From the NCBI RefSeq assembly GCF_002993285.1, contig NZ_CP027433.1, positions 2,852,001 through 2,916,000 on the forward strand: 64,000 nucleotides of DNA, written 5' to 3'. Of this stretch, positions 47,764 to 56,624 are shown piece by piece. The position numbers were made by a program, and so were the translations under genes. Positions within the stretch are counted from its first letter, which is position 1. The number at the start of each line of letters is the position of its first letter. Below the pieces are notes generated by a model. It did not search any database. It was not told where the DNA came from and saw only the letters and a list, made by a program, of their open reading frames with translations. Source of the stretch: Gordonia iterans. GTDB taxonomy: Bacteria > Actinomycetota > Actinomycetes > Mycobacteriales > Mycobacteriaceae.

Positions 47764-48581
47764 GCCAGCCCCCTCGGCGTGGCCGCGAGCTCGACCAGCC
47801 GGCCGAGCCAGTCGATGATCATCGCGAGCAGCGCGACCAAGACGGCGCCGGCGATCAGCAGGTTCGGCCGGAACAGCGTGATTCCGGTGGTGATCAGAGT
47901 GCCCAGGCTGGTGGCCCCGATGAAGGTGCTCAGCGTGGCCGTGCCGACGAGGATCACCAGCGCGGTACGCACGCCGTTGAGGATCACCGGCACCGCCAGC
48001 GGCAGCTCCACCTGGAACAGCGTCCGGACACCGGAGAATCCGATGCCGCGCGCGGCCTCCACGACCCGCTCGTCCACTTGGCGCAGACCCACGATCGTGT
48101 TCTGCAGGATCGGCAGCACCGCGTAGACGACGAGCCCGATCACCGCGGTGCGGAAACCGGTGCCGAAGGCGAACGTGAACAAGACCAGCAGGCCGACGGC
48201 CGGAGCGGCCTGGCCGATGTTGGCGATCCCCACGGCGACCGGGGTCAGCCGCTGGAGTCGCGGCCTGGTCAGGATCACGCCGAGCGGAATCGCGATCACC
48301 AGGACGATCACGGCAGCGGTGACCGTCAGCTCGATGTGAGCGCGGATCGTCGTCGCGAGTACCGACCATTCGAGCTGGGCGAGTTCGTTCGCCGTGAACT
48401 CGGTCAGCGTGTACCAGGTGACGAACACCGCCGCGACCACGACGATCACCAGCGGCTCGAACCACACGTCCACCGGCAACCGCCGGAGCCGGCCCTTCCT
48501 CGTTCCCGTCGGCGAGGCCGGGAGCAGCGACTCGGGGCCGTCGGCGGGGTCCGGGGTCCCGTCGATCACCGGGGCGCTCAC
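47760..48581 (-). CDS. Osmoprotectant ABC transporter permease (OpuCD-like)
   Basis: A 273-residue permease with an N-terminal hydrophilic stretch, about six helices and the coupling loop V-E-A-A-R-G-I-G-F-S-G near residue 172. The GTG start overlaps the ATPase stop (GTGA). The frame is intact. It forms the channel with the upstream permease, which is disrupted. Confidence 0.9.
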   Translation of the reverse strand: MSAPVIDGTPDPADGPESLLPASPTGTRKGRLRRLPVDVWFEPLVIVVVAAVFVTWYTLTEFTANELAQLEWSVLATTIRAHIELTVTAAVIVLVIAIPLGVILTRPRLQRLTPVAVGIANIGQAAPAVGLLVLFTFAFGTGFRTAVIGLVVYAVLPILQNTIVGLRQVDERVVEAARGIGFSGVRTLFQVELPLAVPVILNGVRTALVILVGTATLSTFIGATSLGTLITTGITLFRPNLLIAGAVLVALLAMIIDWLGRLVELAATPRGLA

Positions 48582-49798
48582 GGTGTTCCCCCGGAATCCG
48601 CCTCGGCCTCGGCGTACTCCACGTAGCCGGGCTCGTCTGGGTTGGCCGCGTCGAGCTGCCCGCGGATCACCTCCATGATCGTCCCGATGCGCAGCCAGCC
48701 GAGGAGCCGCCCGCCCGGCGCGGCGACGAGAGCTCCGCCCTGGCTGGCAGCCAGCATCTGATCGAGTGCGTCGTTCAGCGTCGACGACGGCGCCACCACC
48801 GGCAGTCGGGGATCGGCGAATCCCACGACCTCGGAGGTCGCCGCGATCTCGGCCAGCGACGGCCAGGCCAGCGGGGCCCCGGCGTCGTCGACGACGACCA
48901 CCCAATTGCTCCCCACCGCACGTGCCCGCGCGATGACGGCCCCGGACGGTTCGCCGACACTGGCCGTCGTCACCGTCTCGAAGTCGATGTCCTTGACCCT
49001 CGTGAGCGACAGCTGGGCCAGCGTGGCGCCCGATCCGATGAACTCGGAGACGAAGTCGTTCGCCGGACTCGCCAGGATCTCGGCGGGGCTCGCGTACTGC
49101 TCGATGTGTCCGCCCTTGGACAGGATCAGCACCTTGTCGCCGAGCTTGGTCGCCTCCTCGAAGTCGTGGGTGACGATGACGATGGTCTTGCGGAGTTCCT
49201 TGTGGATCTCGATCAGACTGTCCTGCAACCGGACTCGGGTGATCGGGTCGACGGCGCCGAAGGGCTAGTCCATGAGGAGCACCGGCGGATCGGCGGCAAG
49301 GGCCCGCGCGACGCCCACCCGCTGCTGCTGGCCGCCGGACATGTCCTTCGGGAGCCGTGTGCCGAACTCCGCCGGATCCAGGCCGACGAGATCGAGCAGG
49401 TACTCGGTGCGCTCGGCGATGCGGCTCTTGTCCCAGCCGAGCAGACGCGGGATCGCGCCGATGTTACGCTCGACCGTCCAGTGCGGGAACAGTCCGCCGG
49501 ACTGGATGACGTAGCCGATCGACTGCCGCAGCTTGTCCGGGTTCTCCCCCGTCACGTCCCGGCCGTCGATGAGGATCCGGCCGGAGGTCGGCTCGATCAG
49601 GCGGTTGATCATCTTCAGCGTCGTCGTCTAGCCGCAGCCGGACGGGCCGACGAAGGCCACCACCTCGCCGGCGGCGATCTCCAGATCGAGTGCGGCGACG
49701 GCCGGCTCGGATTGACCGCGGAAAGATTTCTGAACGCCGTGCAGCGTGATGGACGCGCCGGTGATGTCGGGGCCGGTGCCGGGGGTGCCGTCGGTCAT
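48578..49798 (-). pseudogene. Osmoprotectant ABC transporter ATPase (OpuCA-like), two amber codons at catalytic sites
   Basis: Starts at ATG 49798 (M-T-D-G-T-P-G-T-G) and would give about 406 residues with a C-terminal CBS-domain pair like OpuCA. Two in-frame TAG codons interrupt it. At 49628-49630 TAG replaces the Walker A lysine (G-P-S-G-C-G-stop-T-T-T). At 49265-49267 TAG replaces the Walker B glutamate (V-L-L-M-D-stop-P-F-G-A-V-D). Everything else, including signature M-S-G-G-Q-Q-Q-R, H-loop T-H-D-F-E-E-A and the C-terminal domain, is well preserved, so inactivation is recent or the codons are sequencing errors. Confidence 0.88.
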
Positions 49799-50440
49799 GT
49801 CAGTCCTCTCGGAATGGTCAGTCGTCCGAGCAGGACGAGAAGTGCGTCGAAGACGAGCGCGATGGCCACGATCAGCACCGTTCCGGTGACGGCCATCTCC
49901 AGCGGCATTGGCGCCGCCCAGCCGGGCGAGTCCGTTGAAGATCAGTGAGCCGAGTCCGGGCCCCAGCACATAGGCGACGATGGCGGCGACGCCGACGATC
50001 ATCTGCGTCGAGACCCGGATACCGGTGAGGATCACCGGCCACGCGACCGGCAGTTCCACGGTCAGCAGCACCCGCCAGCGCGGCAGGCCGATCCCGCGGG
50101 CCGCCTCGACCAGGCTCGGCGGCACCGACCGCAGACCGACGATCGCGTTGCCGATCACCGGCATGGCGGCGAAGAACGCCAGCATGATGAAGGACGGCAC
50201 CACACCGAGCCCGAACGGAACGATGAGCAGGGCGAGCAGCGCCAGCGTCGGAATGGTCAGCGCGACCCGGCTGGAGGTCACAGTGAGCGCCGCCGCGACC
50301 GGGAGCCGATACACGGCCACCGCGATCACGATCGCGACCACCGTGCCGACCAGCACCGTCTGGAACGAGAGCGAGGCGTGCTGATAGGTCAGGAACGCGA
50401 GCATCTGCCCGCGTCCCTGCAGATAGTCTCAGAGATTCAC
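49795..50440 (-). pseudogene. Osmoprotectant ABC transporter permease (OpuCB-like), nonsense plus frameshift
   Basis: The original start is GTG 50440, overlapping the dioxygenase stop as GTGA. Codon 4 is TGA (50429-50431), where relatives have an aromatic residue (V-N-L-stop-D-Y-L). A later ATG at 50404 could restart translation. Near 49909-49915 one extra G shifts the frame: the expected G-A-P-M-P-L-E-M-A-V-T continuation is present in the next frame and ends in an ATGA overlap with the ATPase. The coupling loop V-E-A-A-R-G-I-G is intact. Intact length would be about 214 residues. Confidence 0.85.
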
Positions 50441-51333
50441 GAGTCGCTCGGACCGAAGGGTTCGTTCCCGCGCAGGGTCACCCGGTGCATCACCCGCCGC
50501 TGCGGCAGGTAGTCGCGGTTGGCGTAGTGCACCGTGTTCCGGTTGTCCCAGAACACCAGGTCGCCCAGGCGCCAGCGGTGCCGGACGATGTGCTCGGGCT
50601 TGGTCAGGTGCGCGTAGAAGATGTCGAGCAGGCCGCGGCTCTCCGCGTCCGAGACCCCTTCGATGTGCGACGTGAAGCCCGGATTGACGAAGAGCGCCTT
50701 GCGTCCCGACTCGGGGTGGATGCGCACCACCGGGTGCCGCACCGGGGTCAGTTCGGTCACCTGCTCGCCCTCCCAGAGGTTGCCGACCCCGCCGCGGCGC
50801 TGCCGCAGGTAGTAGCCGAACTCACGGTTGCCGTCGTGGTAGGCGTACAGCTCGTCGGCGATCCGGCGGAGCGGTTCGGCGAGCGACTCGTATGCCAGCT
50901 CGCCGTCGGCCCAGTTGGTGTCGCCGCCGTTGGGCGGAAGCACCAGCGGGCGGAGGATCGAGCCGGCCGGCGGCCGCGGCATGAAGGTGACGTCCGTGTG
51001 CCAGACGTCGGCGAAGCCGTTGTCGGAGCTGTCCAGGGCGAACACCTCGTCCGGGACGTCGGCCCCGCTGTCCCAGACCGGGTGGCCGATGGTTGTCTCA
51101 CCGAGCCGCTGCGCCAGGCGGACGTGCGTCTCGTCGTCGATGTGCTGGTCGCGCAGCACCAGAACCTTGAACTCGACGAGCGCTTCGCGCAGCAGCCTCA
51201 CCTGGCCGTCGTCTGCCGTGGCGACGTCGATTCCGCTGATCTCGGCGCCGAAGCGCGGGCCGAGCAGTGTGACGTCGAATTCCCGGCCCGCGGTGACCTG
51301 ACGTACTGCGGGGCTGTTGATGATGGCGGTCAT
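50437..51333 (-). CDS. TauD/TfdA family Fe(II)/2-oxoglutarate dioxygenase
   Basis: A 298-residue dioxygenase with the iron facial triad H-T-D in V-W-H-T-D-V-T-F near residue 112 and the distal His in R-V-M-H-R-V-T near 284, plus R-x-x-x-R for 2-oxoglutarate. Family members hydroxylate taurine, aryloxyalkanoates and quaternary amines. It heads the OpuC-type operon with a GTGA overlap, so the substrate is probably imported by that transporter, perhaps a betaine- or sulfonate-like compound (inference). ATG 51333. Confidence 0.88.
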   Translation of the reverse strand: MTAIINSPAVRQVTAGREFDVTLLGPRFGAEISGIDVATADDGQVRLLREALVEFKVLVLRDQHIDDETHVRLAQRLGETTIGHPVWDSGADVPDEVFALDSSDNGFADVWHTDVTFMPRPPAGSILRPLVLPPNGGDTNWADGELAYESLAEPLRRIADELYAYHDGNREFGYYLRQRRGGVGNLWEGEQVTELTPVRHPVVRIHPESGRKALFVNPGFTSHIEGVSDAESRGLLDIFYAHLTKPEHIVRHRWRLGDLVFWDNRNTVHYANRDYLPQRRVMHRVTLRGNEPFGPSDS

Positions 51334-51476
51334 TCGCTCACGTCCCTCTCTCGGATCCGTCCGGAAAAGCCCGGCTCGCACGAACCTGGGCCTCTCCTTC
51401 CTACGGGGGGAACCTGGAGCCGGACACCGTTTCGATCGCGGTGATCGGAAGCGCCCGTTGCGGACCGCCGCGGCGC

Positions 51477-52328
51477 CTACAGCGGGTACCCGGTCGTGCA
51501 GTGCGGCTTCGCTGTGCTCCCCGACAGCGTGTTCCTCACCGTCGCGCCGACCCAGCTGTCGTACGGGAGGCCGACGTGTCCGACGCGGTCGCCGGGGCAC
51601 TCGTCCTGCACGACGACGTTGCGGACATTCGCGGCTCTCGGCAGAAAGCCGTTGGTGTACGGGGCCGCGATCATGTCGTGCCGGGTCATCACCATCAGGT
51701 ACTGGATGTTCGGATGCAGTGGGCCCCAGTCGTTCTCGCCGGGTCCGCGGGCGGGAAGCCGATCGGTGATCGAGCCGATCCTCGACGTCCCGCGGTTCGA
51801 CGGCCCCAGCCCGATCAGGTGGCGGACCTGTCCGGCACGACCGGGCAACTGGGTGAACAGTTGCGCGATCGCACTGCCCTGCGAGAAACCGATCAGGTCG
51901 ACTCGCGCAGCACCGCTGCGGCGCAGCACGTCGTCGACGAAGGCGGCCACCTGCCGCGCCGACCGCTCCCGTGTGCCGAGGCCTCCGATCTGCCCGCTCC
52001 AGCTGGTCTGGCCGTAAGTAAGGCTGTGCACGCAGAATCCGCGATTGGCGAGGGTCGGCGCCAGGTACTGCCATGCCGACATCTGGTTCTGCGCGGTGCC
52101 GTGCAGCAGCACCACGGGCGGTCTGTCGCTGCGGCAGCCCCGCACGTTGGCGCCGGGCGGTGACATGTCCGCCGGTTTGGTGTCGCCGATCACCGACGCC
52201 ACCCCGGCGTCGGTGATGACGGGATACGGCTCGGCGTGGGCCGTCCCGCCGCCGAACAGGGTTCCACCGGCCAGCGCCGCCACGGCGAGGACCGTGAGAC
52301 GGCGGGCGATTCGGGTTCGCATCGACAT
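51477..52328 (-). CDS. Secreted alpha/beta hydrolase (lipase)
   Basis: A 283-residue exported enzyme. Sec signal peptide: R-T-R-I-A-R-R, hydrophobic core, A-H-A cleavage near residue 30. The lipase fold shows V-V-L-L-H-G-T-A-Q-N (oxyanion), nucleophile G-F-S-Q-G-S near residue 145 and a catalytic His in V-G-H-V-G near 250. Cys pairs fit an extracellular protein. ATG 52328 is placed 6 nt after GGAGG; an ATG at 52334 overlaps a tiny upstream ORF by ATGA. Class resembles the triacylglycerol lipases of Rhodococcus and Gordonia. Confidence 0.88.
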   Translation of the reverse strand: MSMRTRIARRLTVLAVAALAGGTLFGGGTAHAEPYPVITDAGVASVIGDTKPADMSPPGANVRGCRSDRPPVVLLHGTAQNQMSAWQYLAPTLANRGFCVHSLTYGQTSWSGQIGGLGTRERSARQVAAFVDDVLRRSGAARVDLIGFSQGSAIAQLFTQLPGRAGQVRHLIGLGPSNRGTSRIGSITDRLPARGPGENDWGPLHPNIQYLMVMTRHDMIAAPYTNGFLPRAANVRNVVVQDECPGDRVGHVGLPYDSWVGATVRNTLSGSTAKPHCTTGYPL

Positions 52329-52330
52329 GG

Positions 52331-52360
52331 TCATCCTCCGATCATGCCTTCTCCGATCAT
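52331..52360 (-). CDS. Tiny upstream ORF (9 codons) in the lipase leader
   Basis: ATG 52360 opens M-I-G-E-G-M-I-G-G and stops with TGA at 52333-52331, overlapping the ATG at 52334 of the lipase reading frame as ATGA. The sequence is built on an 11-bp direct repeat (CATGATCGGAG on the minus strand, 15-bp period) that also provides the lipase ribosome-binding site. It may be a coupling leader or a chance product of the duplication. Confidence 0.35.
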   Translation of the reverse strand: MIGEGMIGG

Positions 52361-52389
52361 GTCGTACCGGTCGGCTAGATTTCTCGAAC

Positions 52390-53070
52390 ATGGAGCCCTT
52401 CACCGGCTGGATGCCGCAGTGGCACGCCATGGCCTCGCTCTCGTACGACGAACTGCGCCGGCGCGCGGCGGTCGTCGAGCAGTTGGCAGTCGACCACGGA
52501 TGCCTCTGCGTCGCGCCGCACACCGTCCACGGTTTCGAGCACTTCTCGTGGGCCAACGGCGGCGGCGAATCGACGAACTGGTTCTTCCACCCCGACGGGA
52601 GGATCCTGCTGACGGTCTTCGACCATGAGGAGGACCTCAACGTCTACGGTCACGACGACTACGACCTGCAGCTCGGCTTCTTCGACGGCGTACCCGTCGA
52701 CCTGCGCGCCGCTGTCCTCGGGCTGCCCGAGAACGGGGTCTTCCTGAACATCGAGTCGGCAGACCGGACTCGTTCAGTGCTCACGGTCAGCGGGGTCTTC
52801 TGGTTCGACGGCCGCCAGTGGCACGTCGCCCGGGGCCTCACCGAGTACTGCGCGGCGAACGAGATCGAGCTGTGGAGCGCCTCGGGCTACGTGTACTGCA
52901 CCGGCGAGTACTTCTTCGGAACCGACCTGACCGTCGACACGCTCATCGAGAGGCAGCGCGAGCGCGGCTACTACGACCGATCCCCGGACAGGGAGGAGCG
53001 AGACCGCGCCGGATTCGCTCGTTCCCTCGCGACGGCAGAAGCCAGGCTTGGTTTGGGGCCCACTCCGTAG
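52390..53070 (+). CDS. Hypothetical protein, probably leaderless
   Basis: I do not recognise this family. It is 226 residues, acidic and rich in aromatic residues (many W, F, Y), without signal peptide or membrane segment; the C-terminal 45 residues are charged. A -10-like TAGATT (52376-52381) lies 8 nt upstream of the ATG and there is no Shine-Dalgarno, so the mRNA is probably leaderless. It is divergent from the secreted lipase with 61 nt between starts. Codon use looks like that of neighbouring genes. Confidence 0.75.
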   Translation: MEPFTGWMPQWHAMASLSYDELRRRAAVVEQLAVDHGCLCVAPHTVHGFEHFSWANGGGESTNWFFHPDGRILLTVFDHEEDLNVYGHDDYDLQLGFFDGVPVDLRAAVLGLPENGVFLNIESADRTRSVLTVSGVFWFDGRQWHVARGLTEYCAANEIELWSASGYVYCTGEYFFGTDLTVDTLIERQRERGYYDRSPDREERDRAGFARSLATAEARLGLGPTP

Positions 53071-53112
53071 ACCGGTATCTTTCAGTGAGTCGGCGCGCGA
53101 GCGCCCCGCCCC

Positions 53113-53184
53113 GCGCGTATAGCTCAGCGGTAGAGCACTGGTTTTACACACCAGCGGTCGTAGGTTCGATCCCTACTGCGCGCA
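53113..53184 (+). tRNA. tRNA-Val (anticodon UAC)
   Basis: A 72-nt cloverleaf: acceptor GCGCGTA pairs with TGCGCGC, D-arm AGCTCAGCGGTAGAGC, anticodon stem CTGGT/ACCAG with loop TTTACAC (anticodon TAC), T-arm GTAGG-TTCGATC-CCTAC, discriminator A. The terminal CCA is not encoded. Confidence 0.95.
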
Positions 53185-53205
53185 CCGAGAAGCGGCTCGG
53201 GCCGT

Positions 53206-54759
53206 TCACGACGACGCGCCCACCGGCTCGATGACAGGCGGCGCCTCCGTCACTTCCACCGGTGCGCGGCGCGAACCGCGCAACAGCGCCACCGCCGCGA
53301 CCGCTGCGGCGGCCGTGACCGCCACGGCCACCCACACCGCCGCGTGCAGGCCGTCGACGAAGACCTGCTGCACTTCCGACAGCAACGCCTCGGCGACCGG
53401 CTCGGGCGCACGCGCGGCCACTTCCGCACCCGCCATCACCGACTCGCTCGCCGACTCGGCCACCTCGCGCGGGACGCCGAGGGCGACCAGCCGGTCCAGC
53501 ACGCCGGTGGTGTACACCGACGTCAGGACCGAGCCGAGCACCGCCACCCCCAGGGCACCGCCGACCTCACGCGTGGTGTCGTTCACTGCGGCTCCGGCAC
53601 CGGCCTGCTCCGGGGTCAGCGCGTCCATGATCAGTTGTGTGCAAGGACCGGAGACAAAGGCCAGCCCGACCGCCATCAGCGCCATCGACCAGACGATCAG
53701 CGACCAGTAGCCGGACGCCTCGTCGGCGATCTCCACCAGCCCGAACCCGGCGGACATGAACAGCGCACCGAGCACGGCCACGACCCGCACCCCGACGCGC
53801 TGCGAGAGCGCCATCGCGGCCGGTGAGAACACCGCCATGACCACCGCGAACGGGAGCGTGCGCAGGCCGGCCTCGAGCGGGCCGTAGCCCTTCACTGCCT
53901 GGAAGAACTGGGTGATGAGGAAGATGAACCCGAACAGCGCGAAGAATGCGATGCTGATCATCCCGGCGGCCGTCGCGAAGTAGCGATTGGCGAACAGCCG
54001 AACGTTCAGAATGGGGTTCTCGACACCGAGTTGCCGCCGCACGAACAGTCCCAGCACGACGACGGCCCCGACGAGACCGCCGAGCGTCGGGACACTGGTC
54101 CAGCCGTGGTGGGGGCCTTCGATGACCGAGTACGTCAGCAGTCCGAGCCCCAGCGCGGACATCACCAGGCCTGGCAGGTCGAAGCGGCTCACCGACTCCG
54201 GACGGGTTCCGGGGACCAGCACGCCGACCGCGATCAGTGCGGCACCGCCGAGCGGGAGGTTGACCCAGAACACCGACGCCCAGGAGAAGTGCTCCAGCAG
54301 CCATCCGCCCAGCACCGGACCCACCGCGACCGCGACACCGGCAGTCGCCGCCCAGATGCCGACCGCGGTGGCGCGCTCGCGACCTTGCGGGAACACCGCG
54401 GTGACGATCGCCAGCGTCGCAGGGAACACCAGCGCAGCGAATACGCCGAGCCCGCCCCGGGCCGCGATCAGCTGCCCCAGCGTCTGCGACATCGCCGCCA
54501 GCACCGATACAGCTGCGAATCCGGCGATGCCGATGGTCAGAATGCGACGGTGACCGAACCGGTCGCCGAGGTAGCCGCCGGTCAGCAGCAGGCCGGCGAA
54601 GACGAGCGTGTACGCGTCGACGATCCACTGCATGCCCGAGATGCCCGCACCGAGGTCGCGAGACATGGTCGGAAGTGCGACGTTGACGATCGTGTTGTCG
54701 ACCATCACCAGCAGTTCGGCGAAGCAGAGGGCCGCCAGTGCGAGCCATCGATTTCTCAT
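53206..54759 (-). CDS. MFS drug exporter, DHA2 (EmrB/QacA) family
   Basis: A 517-residue transporter with 14 predicted helices. The family motif D-N-T-I-V-N-V-A-L-P near residue 22 (motif D1) and the loop 2-3 motif G-x-L-G-D-R-F-G-H-R-R near 65 are clear, as is G-P-V-L-G-G near 147 (antiporter motif C). It probably exports drugs or toxic lipids by proton antiport. ATG 54759 follows GGGAGA; an upstream start would add a hydrophilic stretch. It is divergent from a TetR regulator that probably controls it. Confidence 0.9.
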   Translation of the reverse strand: MRNRWLALAALCFAELLVMVDNTIVNVALPTMSRDLGAGISGMQWIVDAYTLVFAGLLLTGGYLGDRFGHRRILTIGIAGFAAVSVLAAMSQTLGQLIAARGGLGVFAALVFPATLAIVTAVFPQGRERATAVGIWAATAGVAVAVGPVLGGWLLEHFSWASVFWVNLPLGGAALIAVGVLVPGTRPESVSRFDLPGLVMSALGLGLLTYSVIEGPHHGWTSVPTLGGLVGAVVVLGLFVRRQLGVENPILNVRLFANRYFATAAGMISIAFFALFGFIFLITQFFQAVKGYGPLEAGLRTLPFAVVMAVFSPAAMALSQRVGVRVVAVLGALFMSAGFGLVEIADEASGYWSLIVWSMALMAVGLAFVSGPCTQLIMDALTPEQAGAGAAVNDTTREVGGALGVAVLGSVLTSVYTTGVLDRLVALGVPREVAESASESVMAGAEVAARAPEPVAEALLSEVQQVFVDGLHAAVWVAVAVTAAAAVAAVALLRGSRRAPVEVTEAPPVIEPVGASS

Positions 54760-54814
54760 GAGGTCTCCCGAGGGGGTCTGGACCGTCGATTCGTCGGTAG
54801 AACTACGACCCATT

Positions 54815-54853
54815 ATTATAGGTCCATGTTCTATTTAAGAAGAACATCGTTCT
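54815..54853. promoter_or_regulatory. Promoter and operator between MFS and TetR genes
   Basis: TATAAT on the minus strand (54820-54815) is a good -10 box for the exporter. Overlapping its upstream part are the inverted repeats ATGTTCT-N8-AGAACAT (54826-54847) and AGAAC-ATC-GTTCT (54841-54853), which share the central AGAAC. The arrangement fits a TetR repressor blocking both divergent promoters. Confidence 0.65.
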
Positions 54854-54867
54854 AGTAGGCTGTCAAC

Positions 54868-55494
54868 ATGACCTCGTCGAAACCACGTACCCGCACGCCG
54901 GCCGCCGAGGTGCGCGGCCAGTTGATCGCCGCGGGCCGCCGCATCCTGGAGCGCGACGGCGCCCCTGGACTCACCGTGCGCGCCGTCGCCGCCGAAGCCG
55001 GCGTCGCACCGATGGGTGTCTACAACCACTTCGACGGCAAGGACGGACTCCTCGACGCAGTCGTCACCGACGGCTTCCTCGAGTTCGGCAGGGCGGTCGC
55101 CGCGACCGATGACGACCCGGTGGCCCGGCTGCAGAACAGCGGCCGCGCCTATCGCCGCTTCGCGCTCACCAATCCGACGCTCTATTCGCTGATGTTCTCG
55201 TCGACGTGCAACCCAGATCCCGCAGCGGCCGCGCACTCGTTCGCCGTGCTGGCCGACATCATCCGCTACGCACAGGTCGCCGGCCTGGTCCGTGCCGGCG
55301 ATCCTCGGGAGCTGGCGATGTACACGTGGTCGTGCGTCCACGGCGCGGTCAGCCTGGAACTCGCCGGCGCGAACGTCGCGATGGCCGGGCCGGGCTCCGG
55401 CGAGTGCCCAGTCGAGCAGGCCTTCGACGGCGACGCCAACTACGAGGGCGTGTTGGCACTGGTCGCCGCCGGACTCGCCGCGCCGACCGACTGA
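54868..55494 (+). CDS. TetR family transcriptional regulator (TetR_C/WHG type)
   Basis: A 208-residue TetR protein: helix-turn-helix at about residues 15-60 (G-A-P-G-L-T-V-R-A-V-A-A-E-A-G-V-A-P-M-G-V-Y with N-H-F following), then a helical ligand domain with Y-R-R-F-A-L-T-N-P-T-L-Y-S-L-M-F near 100. It is divergent from the DHA2 exporter, with AGAAC/GTTCT palindromes in between, so it is a local repressor by context. ATG chosen just before the domain. Confidence 0.9.
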   Translation: MTSSKPRTRTPAAEVRGQLIAAGRRILERDGAPGLTVRAVAAEAGVAPMGVYNHFDGKDGLLDAVVTDGFLEFGRAVAATDDDPVARLQNSGRAYRRFALTNPTLYSLMFSSTCNPDPAAAAHSFAVLADIIRYAQVAGLVRAGDPRELAMYTWSCVHGAVSLELAGANVAMAGPGSGECPVEQAFDGDANYEGVLALVAAGLAAPTD

Positions 55495-55656
55495 CGTCCG
55501 GTCGGCCAGGCCGACCCGAGGCTGGAGTGCCCGGCACCCGAGATTCGGTCCGGCAGCCGCGGCTCGGGCGCGACGCGCGAATCGGATGCGAGAGCTCTCC
55601 CCGCTACCGATCCGTCGGGGTTAACGTTGAGACACCGCCCACCTCAGGAGGCCGCA

Positions 55657-56469
55657 ATGGTCACTCGTGTTCCCCGCCAGCCCGTCGTCGATGCCCTTCG
55701 CGAAGAATGGTCGACTCTGGACACCCTGGTCTCCGGGCTCGACGACGACCAGTGGGCCGCCCCCTCCGTCCTGGCGGGCTGGACCGTCGCGGACATCCTC
55801 GCCCACATCACCGGCACCGAGTGGTCGCTCACCGGCCGCGACGTCGAGGCGCTCCGCGACGTGTCAGCCCTCGGTCACGTGAAGAATCCGATCGGAGAGC
55901 TGAACGAGCGCTGGGTCGACCATTACCGCGCCCGGTCCCGACAGCAGTTGATCGACGACTTCCACGAAGTGATCGAAACCCGGTTGACCGCCCTCGCAGG
56001 CATGACCGAACGCGAGTGGGACGCCGAGAGCTTCACCCCTGCCGGTCCCGACACCTACGGCCGGTTCATGCGCATCCGGATCTTCGACTGCTGGGTGCAC
56101 GAGATCGACATCCGGGACTCGCTGAACCTCGGAGTGCCCGACGACGTCCTCCCGGCCACCTCCGCACGCAAGGAGATGGTCGCCTCGCTCCCCTTCGTGA
56201 TCGGCAAGCGCGCCGGAGCCCCCGCGGGCAGCACCGTGACCGTGGACTTCACCGGGGTCGCGCCGCGCGCAGTGCACGTCGCGGTCGAGGACCGCGCGGC
56301 CGTGGTCCCCGCGCTCGACGGTCCCGCCGACACGACCCTGACGGTCGACCTGGTCGAGTACGCCCGCCTGATCGGCGCTCGACCGACCGCCGACCCCTCG
56401 AAGGTCGCCGTCACCGGCGACGAACGTCTCGGGGAGAAGATCGTGGCGAGCCTGCACTATCTCATCTGA
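55657..56469 (+). CDS. Maleylpyruvate isomerase/DinB-fold (mycothiol-dependent) family protein
   Basis: A 270-residue protein with an N-terminal DinB-like four-helix domain. The metal-binding His occur in D-I-L-A-H-I-T-G-T-E near residue 49 and in C-W-V-H-E-I-D-I-R-D near 148, and a separate C-terminal SCP2-like domain follows from about 190. The family includes mycothiol-dependent maleylpyruvate isomerase and related transferases. The exact reaction is unknown. ATG 55657 follows AGGAGG. A strong hairpin follows the stop. Confidence 0.85.
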   Translation: MVTRVPRQPVVDALREEWSTLDTLVSGLDDDQWAAPSVLAGWTVADILAHITGTEWSLTGRDVEALRDVSALGHVKNPIGELNERWVDHYRARSRQQLIDDFHEVIETRLTALAGMTEREWDAESFTPAGPDTYGRFMRIRIFDCWVHEIDIRDSLNLGVPDDVLPATSARKEMVASLPFVIGKRAGAPAGSTVTVDFTGVAPRAVHVAVEDRAAVVPALDGPADTTLTVDLVEYARLIGARPTADPSKVAVTGDERLGEKIVASLHYLI

Positions 56470-56497
56470 CCTGCCTGATCTGACCCGCCCGCTCGAC

Positions 56498-56540
56498 GTG
56501 TGCTGTGAAGTGGTTCCCCACGAACCACCTCACAGCACAC
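56498..56540 (+). terminator. Long hairpin after the DinB-fold gene
   Basis: Two 19-nt arms, 56498-56516 and 56522-56540, are complementary at 18 of 19 positions (GTGTGCTGTGA ... TCACAGCACAC) around a 5-nt CCCAC loop. It begins 29 nt after the stop. No U-tract follows. Confidence 0.75.
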
Positions 56541-56624
56541 ATCGTCGCGACCTCGCATCGTGACCGATCCGTTGCTCGCACCGGCTTGAAACTGCTGAGG
56601 CTAGTGAGTTGCAATAGAACTATT

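Noticed and set aside
49265..49630. Recoding of the two TAG codons (pyrrolysine-like or suppressed amber)
   Set aside because: The same operon also has a TGA and a frameshift and no pyrrolysine genes are in view, so pseudogenisation or sequencing error is simpler.
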